Assembly (NCBI GenBank): GCA_003388555.1 | Contig: QQVD01000044.1 | Span: 62,001-126,000, forward strand | Reading direction: 5' to 3' | Length of the DNA: 64,000 nt | Source of the DNA: Acidobacteriota bacterium | GTDB lineage: Bacteria; Acidobacteriota; Thermoanaerobaculia; Multivoradales; Multivoraceae | Part shown: positions 58,907-64,000 of the stretch, piece by piece | Numbering within the stretch: the stretch's first letter is position 1 | Layout of the letters: each line of letters opens with the position of its first letter | The notes under the pieces: model-generated | The model's input: only the letters and a program-made list of their open reading frames with translations | Database searches by the model: none | What the model was told of the DNA's origin: nothing | Position numbers and translations under genes: made by a program

Positions 58907-61189
58907 TTCGTCGCGGGCTCCGGCCGAGTCCCGGCCGTCGTCAGTCTTCTGTGTCGCGCGGGTCCGCCCGGCCGGGCCGCTGTCGCGCTGCGCATCGACT
59001 TCTTCCTCCACCGGCTCGTGGATGCCGGGGAAGTAGAGCCTGAAGGTGGTGCCGACGCCCTCCTCGGACTCCAGCGACAGGGCGGCGCCGTGGGCACGCA
59101 CGATGCCGAGAGTGGCGGCGAGGCCGAGGCCGCGGCCGTCCTCGCGGGTGGTGAAGAACGGATCGAAGACGCGCTCGCGGGTCCGTGCGTCCATGCCGAC
59201 TCCGTCGTCGGCGACCTCGACGCAGACGTACCGTCCCCGCGGCAGCTCGAAGCCGACGACGAGGCCGCGGACGTTGTGGGGGTCGAACTCGACCAGCAGG
59301 GTGCTCAGCCGCACCGAACCGGGTCTTCCCTTCTGGGCGTGCGCTGCGTTGAGCAGCAGGTTGACGAGGATCTGGCGCAGCTGGCCGCTGTCACCCAGCA
59401 CCTTGGGCAGATCGGCCGTGAGCGACTGCTCGAACGGGACCCGCTTGCCGATCACCGCTTCGAGCAGCGTCTCCATCTCGGCGGCGATGGTCGAGCAGTC
59501 GATGGCGTGCATCGAGGCGGGCGCCTGACCGGCGTACGCCATGATCTGGTCGGTCAGCTCGCTGCCGTGTCGGGTCGACTGGGCGATCTGGTCGAGGTGC
59601 AGCTTGACCGGCTCGTCGTCGTCCACCTTGAGCAGGCCGAGCTCGACGTGGCCCTTCATGATCGTCAGCAGGTTGTTGAAGTCGTGGGCGATGGCGCCGG
59701 CCACCATGCCCAGGCTCTGCAGCCTCTGGGCGTCGAACATGCGCCGTTCGAGCTGGCGCTGCTCCCGCTCGAGCTGCTTCGCCTCGGTGATGTCCTCGAC
59801 CATCGCCAGCGCTCCGACGATGCGTTCGTCGGAATCGCGCAGCGGCTCGACCGAGATGCGGGTCACGGTCGCGCGGCCCCACGAGGAGGTGTGGTTCCAC
59901 TCGTAGCCGAACGTCGACTCGCCGCGCTCGAGGCAGCGACGGAAGAGCGAACGCACCTCCTCGGCGCGCACGATGTTGCCGCGCAGCACGCTCTGGCCGA
60001 CCAGCTCCTGGCTGCTGGTGGCGCCGAGGGTCTGGACCAGGCTGGAGTTGACGGTCTCGATCGTTCCGTCGCCGTCGCAGGCGAGGATGCCCACCGGCGC
60101 GGTGTGGATCAGCCGCCGCAGCCGGCGCTCGCTGAGGCGCAGGCGCTGGCGCTGCTCGTGCCGCTCGGTGATGTCCTGCAGCTCGGCGGCCATCGCCAGG
60201 TTGGAGCGTCCCCAGGGCAGCTCGTGCAGTCGGATCGCCAGGGTACGCCGGGGCTCCCGCCGGGTGCGCACCGTCATCGTGGAGTCGGCGCCGACCGCCC
60301 GCTCCAGGGCCTCGCGCACCAGGTCCTCGCTGAGCTCACCGGTCTCGTCCTCGAGATGCTGGGTCAGCAGGTCGAAGAGCACCGGCGAGCTCTCCAGGTC
60401 GAGATCGAGCAGCTGGTGCGCGGCACGGTTGGCGTACACGATGCGTCCGCCGCCGTCGCCGAGCACGATCGCGTCGAGGGTGCGGTCGACGATCTCGGGC
60501 AGCGTGTCGGGCAGCAGGTTGAAGATCTGCAGGCGGTAGATTCCCAGCACGAAGGCGATCGAGCCGAGCAGCGAGAGCGGCACGACGGGATCGAACGGCA
60601 GCGGCACGGGCGCCAGGGCGTAGGTCAGGGACCCGGCCGCCACGGCGGTTCCGATCGCCGCCAGCAGCAGGCAGCTGCGACGCTGGCTGTCGCGGTCGGT
60701 GGCGCGGGCGGCTGCCAGCAGCACGACGACCGCGGTGGTCATCTCGGCGGCGGCGAAGCCGGCGTGCACCCACCAGAGCGGCCGGTAGACGTTGCGTTCT
60801 CCGAGCACCGGCTCGAGCACCCAGCCGTGCAGCGGATTCGTCGCGACGAGCATGACGATCACGGCGGCGAGCGCGCCGGTGGTGTGGATCGTGGTCTCGA
60901 TCGCCGCAGGCCGCAGGCCGACGCTGCCTAGCCGCAGCGCCAGCACCAGCCACGCCCAGCAGGCGAGGTGGATGCCGGCGTAGAGCAGGGTGATGCCGAG
61001 GAACTCGGCGGTGCGTCCGATCGGATCCCGGGTGATCAGGTCGCCGAGCAGGTAGAGCAGGCCGGCGGTGAGGATCAGCGGGATCTGCGGCCAGTAGGGC
61101 GCCGGCGGCCGGCGCACCAGGACGTAGGCAAACAGGGCCGAGAGACCTCCCGCCGTCAGGACGCTGAGCAGTTGGGTGGCGAGAGTCAC
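58868..61189 (-). CDS. membrane sensor histidine kinase with 7TM and two PAS-type domains
   Basis: 773 residues. The N-terminal ~220 hold about seven hydrophobic helices, as in 7TM sensor kinases. A PAS-like region (~235-345, IVDRTLDAIVLGDGGGRIVYANRAAHQLL) and a second PAS (~355-480, LIHTAPVGILACDGDGTIETVNSSL) follow. The kinase core has the H box GMVAGAIAHDFNNLLTIM, N box RQILVNLLLNAAHA, G1 box VEVADDGVGMDA, then FDPFFTTREDGRGLGLAATLG. There is no receiver domain. A polar, Glu/Arg-rich tail of ~50 residues ends the protein, and a plus-strand terminator overlaps that tail. No response regulator is adjacent, so its partner is outside the window. Confidence 0.9.
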   Translation of the reverse strand: MTLATQLLSVLTAGGLSALFAYVLVRRPPAPYWPQIPLILTAGLLYLLGDLITRDPIGRTAEFLGITLLYAGIHLACWAWLVLALRLGSVGLRPAAIETTIHTTGALAAVIVMLVATNPLHGWVLEPVLGERNVYRPLWWVHAGFAAAEMTTAVVVLLAAARATDRDSQRRSCLLLAAIGTAVAAGSLTYALAPVPLPFDPVVPLSLLGSIAFVLGIYRLQIFNLLPDTLPEIVDRTLDAIVLGDGGGRIVYANRAAHQLLDLDLESSPVLFDLLTQHLEDETGELSEDLVREALERAVGADSTMTVRTRREPRRTLAIRLHELPWGRSNLAMAAELQDITERHEQRQRLRLSERRLRRLIHTAPVGILACDGDGTIETVNSSLVQTLGATSSQELVGQSVLRGNIVRAEEVRSLFRRCLERGESTFGYEWNHTSSWGRATVTRISVEPLRDSDERIVGALAMVEDITEAKQLEREQRQLERRMFDAQRLQSLGMVAGAIAHDFNNLLTIMKGHVELGLLKVDDDEPVKLHLDQIAQSTRHGSELTDQIMAYAGQAPASMHAIDCSTIAAEMETLLEAVIGKRVPFEQSLTADLPKVLGDSGQLRQILVNLLLNAAHAQKGRPGSVRLSTLLVEFDPHNVRGLVVGFELPRGRYVCVEVADDGVGMDARTRERVFDPFFTTREDGRGLGLAATLGIVRAHGAALSLESEEGVGTTFRLYFPGIHEPVEEEVDAQRDSGPAGRTRATQKTDDGRDSAGARDEEKEGAAPGSAAP
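58870..58905 (+). terminator. intrinsic terminator, plus strand
   Basis: A perfect 10-bp stem, AGGGCGCTGC (58870-58879) and GCAGCGCCCT (58890-58899), with a 10-base loop and then CTTTTT (58900-58905). It is oriented for the plus strand and overlaps the 3' end of the minus-strand sensor kinase gene. Confidence 0.75.
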
Positions 61190-61437
61190 CTCGGTCTGGT
61201 TCTCCTCGGAGGCTCCGGAGGAAAGAGGACCGCGCTCAGCACGACCGACGTCGAGCGCGCAGGGAGGACGGGAGGACCGCGAGCGGCCCGGAGCGGGCGA
61301 AGGGACGGAAGGGAACGCCCCCGGGCGCTGCGCCCGGAGGGATAGTTATAATAGTTTAACGAGAAAGAAAGGGATAGACAACGCGGAAGCCGTTCCTCGA
61401 GAGGGAGAACCAGCGTGGCGCTCCGGCCCTCGCCGGC
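61190..61437. promoter_or_regulatory. intergenic region with an A/T-rich island and a hairpin
   Basis: CCGGGCG/CGCCCGG (61321-61337, 3-base loop) lies close to a strongly A/T-rich patch including TATAAT on the plus strand (61347-61352) and TAAACT/TATAAC on the minus strand. It is the likely promoter region of the sensor kinase gene, and the hairpin may slow transcripts from the metalloprotease gene. Neither role is proven. Confidence 0.4.
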
Positions 61438-63987
61438 TCAGGGGCAGGTCGCGAAGGCGGAGGTGTCGGTGACCGCGGGCGCGGCCTGTCCGAGCGGGTT
61501 GAAATAGGTCTCGCTCTCGCCGGTCTCCGAGTCGGTCACTCTCAGCGTGTACTCGACGTTGGTGGTCGCCGCGAAGAAGACCCAGAAGCGGTTGTTCAGG
61601 CCGCAGCCGTCGAGCACCTTGACCAGCATTTCGATGTTCTGCACGTCGAAGAACCAGAACAGGCCCGAGGTCTCCGAGCCCGAGAGGCCGATGGCGTTGC
61701 CCGGACCGCTGTCGAGCTCGAAGTCGGTCCAGTCGACCTCGACCTCGAAGCGGTCGCCGTCGTCGCCGCCGAGACAGAGGGTCCGCGGCCCGGGCAGGCA
61801 GTCGAACGGTTGCACCGGGGGATCGTCTGGCTCGACACCGATGCGGATCTCGAGGTCGAGCGCATCGACGCCCTCGCCGACCAGGTCGGCGATCAGCACC
61901 GCGAAGTCGCCCGCCCACGGCGTGCCCGAGTCCTCGAAGAAGAAGACGTCGATCGGGTTCGGGGTGCCGGGCCCGAAGTCGAGCACGTCGAAGACGGTGT
62001 TGTTGCGCCGCATGGTCAGCGTCGCCTGCTGCACCCCGGTGTTGGGGAAGTCGAGCGGATTGGCGCTGTTGAAGAAACCGAGGATCATCGCGCCGTCGGT
62101 GAGCGGCTGGCCGCCGCCGGTGAAGCCGTCCGGGAAGAGGGGCTCGCCGCCGCGCGAGAAGATCGAGATCTCGACGTCGACGGCGTTGCCGGAGGGACGC
62201 ACCGAGACGCTCTCGGTGACCCGCGGCACGGTGCCGTCGACGAACGCCGGCTGTGACTCGGTCAGGCCGTCGAAGGTGACGGTGAGGTTGGGGTTCGCCG
62301 GGGCGTAGAGCGAGAACACCTGGCCGTTGCTGAGACCCTCACCGATGAACGGATCGTAGGTGGAGCCGGTGGGGGTCGAGACCGCGGCGCCGACCACCTG
62401 CGGATCGTCGCCGGCAGGAGCCTGGCGCGACCGCAGATCGAGGCCGGCGGGCACGCTCAGGCCGCGGCCGCCCCGGGTGCGTGGCGCCGCGCCGAGGCCG
62501 GCCGCCGCACTGCCGAGGTCGCCGCCGGTCGGGTCGAAACCGCTCAGCGCCGCCAGCTGGGCCAGCAGCTTCTCGGCCTCACGGCCGGCACGGTCGGCGA
62601 TGGCGCCCGGCGAGAGATCGTTGGAGCCCGACCAGGCGGGATCGAAACGCCTCGCGAGCCGCATCCCGCTGCCCACCGTGGCGGCGCTGCAGGTGTCGAA
62701 GGCGTCGGTGTCGGTGACCGCGTCGGCCGGCTGGCCGAGCGGGTTGAAGTAGGTCTCGCTGTCGCCGGTGAGGCTGTCGGTCACCGTGACCGTGAACTCG
62801 ACGTTGGTGGTGGCGGCGAAGAAGACCCAGAAGCGGCCGTTGAAGCCGCAGCCGTCGAGCACCTTGATCAGCAGCTCGAGGTTGTCGGGCTCGAAGAAGT
62901 ACATCAACCCCGAGTCACCCGAGAGGGGGACCGACATGCCGTCTCCCACTGCGCCCTCGAAGTTCTCCCATTGCACGGAGACCTCGAAGCGGTCGTCGTT
63001 GAGGCACAGGGTCGTCGGCCCGTCGAAGCACGGTTCGACTCCCTCGCGCAGGGGCCAGCCGAGGTCCTCCATCAGCGCGGGGGTGACGATCGCCTCGCCG
63101 TCGCCGGTGTCGAACGGCTCCATCAGCTCGTTGGGGAAGAGCGAGGTGTCGAAGTGCGACACGGAGGAGCCGATCTCGAGCGGGTTGGGCGAGTACATGC
63201 GCACCCTGCCGGACGGGTGCACGCCGCTGACCAGGGGAAAGGCGTCCGCCAGCACCTGCGGCCCGTTCCACGTCAGGCTGCCGCCGGTCGCAGAGTTGCG
63301 GCGCTGGGTGTTGCTCATCACCGGCCAAGGCAGGTTCTGCTGGGTGTCGAACAGGAAGTTCGAGTAGACGTCGTCGAAGCCCTGGAACTTGGCTCCCGTG
63401 TTCAGGTTGACCAGCGAGAGGAAACCGAGGCCGTGGGCGATCTCGTGCAGCACCGTCTCGATGAAGTCGATCGCCTGGCCCGGAGCCTCGTTGATCCCGT
63501 AGTGCCAGCCGACACCGCCGAGGCAACCTGGGTCGGAGTCGAGGGCGTCGTTGAACTCGGCGACGATGTCGGGAGAGCCCGGGTCGAGATCGTCGGCGGC
63601 CAGTGTGTCGGCCAGAGCTCCCGTGTACCAGGTGTTGAAGAGCGGCGCGTTGGGGAAGTTGCCGAACACCGATTCCGGCCCGGCGCTGCCGAGCAGGGCG
63701 CTGTTGGCGTCGCAGTCGAGCTCCGGCATCGAGACGGAGATGACGATCGTCTCGTCGCTGTCGATCACCGATCCCCAGATGTCGGCGGCGATCTGGAAGG
63801 CGATCAGCCGTTGCTGACCGAGCGTCGTCCCCGGGTTTCCCGGCACCGGGCTGCGTGGAGTCGGATCGTTGAAGCCCTCGCCGGGCATGTCTTCGACGGC
63901 GAGCACGATCTCCGCCGCGGATGCGGTGGAGGCGGCGAGGACGGAGGTGGCGAGAACGGCAGTGGCGAAATAGCGTCGGAAGCTCAC
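61438..63987 (-). CDS. secreted zinc-metalloprotease-like surface protein with duplicated C-terminal module
   Basis: 849 residues with a signal peptide (TAVLATSVLAASTASA). A protease-like domain carries HEIAHGLGF (zinc His and catalytic Glu), with a third His probably later in SHFDTSLFPNELM. Two copies of a ~110-residue module follow, at about residues 325-435 and 740-849, each with the pattern DRFEV-V-W-FE, GLM/LFWFF, KVLDGCG-N-RFWVFFAATTNVE and TYFNPLGQ. Between them lies a beta-rich region with low-complexity Gly/Ala loops (ISIFSRGGEPLFP and others). The module is common in exported proteins of Acidobacteria. Its function (perhaps adhesion or anchoring) is unknown. The start lies near the window's right end but is intact. 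Confidence 0.78.
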   Translation of the reverse strand: MSFRRYFATAVLATSVLAASTASAAEIVLAVEDMPGEGFNDPTPRSPVPGNPGTTLGQQRLIAFQIAADIWGSVIDSDETIVISVSMPELDCDANSALLGSAGPESVFGNFPNAPLFNTWYTGALADTLAADDLDPGSPDIVAEFNDALDSDPGCLGGVGWHYGINEAPGQAIDFIETVLHEIAHGLGFLSLVNLNTGAKFQGFDDVYSNFLFDTQQNLPWPVMSNTQRRNSATGGSLTWNGPQVLADAFPLVSGVHPSGRVRMYSPNPLEIGSSVSHFDTSLFPNELMEPFDTGDGEAIVTPALMEDLGWPLREGVEPCFDGPTTLCLNDDRFEVSVQWENFEGAVGDGMSVPLSGDSGLMYFFEPDNLELLIKVLDGCGFNGRFWVFFAATTNVEFTVTVTDSLTGDSETYFNPLGQPADAVTDTDAFDTCSAATVGSGMRLARRFDPAWSGSNDLSPGAIADRAGREAEKLLAQLAALSGFDPTGGDLGSAAAGLGAAPRTRGGRGLSVPAGLDLRSRQAPAGDDPQVVGAAVSTPTGSTYDPFIGEGLSNGQVFSLYAPANPNLTVTFDGLTESQPAFVDGTVPRVTESVSVRPSGNAVDVEISIFSRGGEPLFPDGFTGGGQPLTDGAMILGFFNSANPLDFPNTGVQQATLTMRRNNTVFDVLDFGPGTPNPIDVFFFEDSGTPWAGDFAVLIADLVGEGVDALDLEIRIGVEPDDPPVQPFDCLPGPRTLCLGGDDGDRFEVEVDWTDFELDSGPGNAIGLSGSETSGLFWFFDVQNIEMLVKVLDGCGLNNRFWVFFAATTNVEYTLRVTDSETGESETYFNPLGQAAPAVTDTSAFATCP

Positions 63988-64000
63988 TGCTGCACCTCCT

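Noticed and set aside
58823-60931. Plus-strand frame antisense to the sensor kinase
   Set aside because: It overlaps the kinase gene with its H, N and G boxes; the product is His/Gln/Ala-rich and has no domain.
1-64000. tRNA, rRNA, transposase, integrase or prophage genes
   Set aside because: None was recognised in the reading; no terminal inverted repeats with target duplications were seen.

Overview
The window is a very G+C-rich bacterial chromosome segment, densely coded on both strands, with many start/stop overlaps (ATGA, GTGA, TTGA, TGATG) that suggest translational coupling. No rRNA, tRNA, IS element, prophage or CRISPR array was found. The gene style points to Acidobacteriota, possibly a Thermoanaerobaculia-like lineage. 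Evidence for this is the orphan duplicated MacB/FtsX-type permease at 14660-17356, PQQ-type propeller proteins opening with a DWPEWRG-like motif, ECF sigma/anti-sigma pairs, and secreted proteins with CARDB-like domains or a repeated FWVFF/TNVEY module. The taxonomic assignment is inference.

Layout. 1-658: end of a DEAD-box helicase. 747-5516 (minus): an ornithine-lipid-type acyltransferase pair (olsB/olsA-like) coupled to an unusual protein that joins an alpha/beta hydrolase, a DedA membrane domain and an ATP-grasp domain. 5682-11980: a redox island with three Rieske [2Fe-2S] domains fused to three different partners: a heme-type ferric-reductase-like membrane module, a glutamate-synthase-like FMN/Fe-S domain, and a ThDP-dependent enzyme. 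Two small membrane proteins and a conserved Cys-motif protein accompany them. 12221-14447: a HadA/HadB-like dehydratase pair, a PCuAC copper-chaperone-like lipoprotein and a macro domain whose motif order looks circularly permuted. 14660-21743: the duplicated permease, secreted proteins, an enoyl-CoA hydratase and an M19 dipeptidase. 22076-26734 (minus): an ECF sigma/anti-sigma pair, a Ppx/GppA phosphatase with an HD domain and an epoxide hydrolase.

26860-30152 (minus): FeoB coupled to a membrane-anchored DtxR-FeoA fusion. 30617-32374: a pentaheme cytochrome c with an IPTL-type C-terminal sorting signal. 32684-41513: an HpaB-family flavoprotein, two PQQ-propeller proteins, a Na+/H+ antiporter, a fasciclin protein and a SigK/RskA-like pair. 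41557-53452: a nearly complete purine catabolic cluster. GuaD converts guanine to xanthine, XdhAB xanthine to urate, and uricase plus UraH and an AllB-UraD fusion urate to allantoate. Allantoicase and AllA then give glyoxylate and urea. A Nif11-like small protein and an acyl-CoA ligase are embedded in this stretch. 53603-63987: a small membrane protein, an M20 peptidase, surface proteins, an SDR enzyme, a sensor kinase and a putative plus-strand structured RNA ending in a strong intrinsic terminator.

Two convergent intergenic regions (about 21.9 kb and 32.4 kb) carry the same degenerate 7-nt G-run repeat family. The strongest candidates for new biology are the triple-Rieske redox island, the hydrolase-DedA-ATP-grasp fusion, the permuted macro domain, the putative RNA near 58.8 kb and the heptamer arrays. 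All calls come from reading the sequence and motifs; no database search was run.
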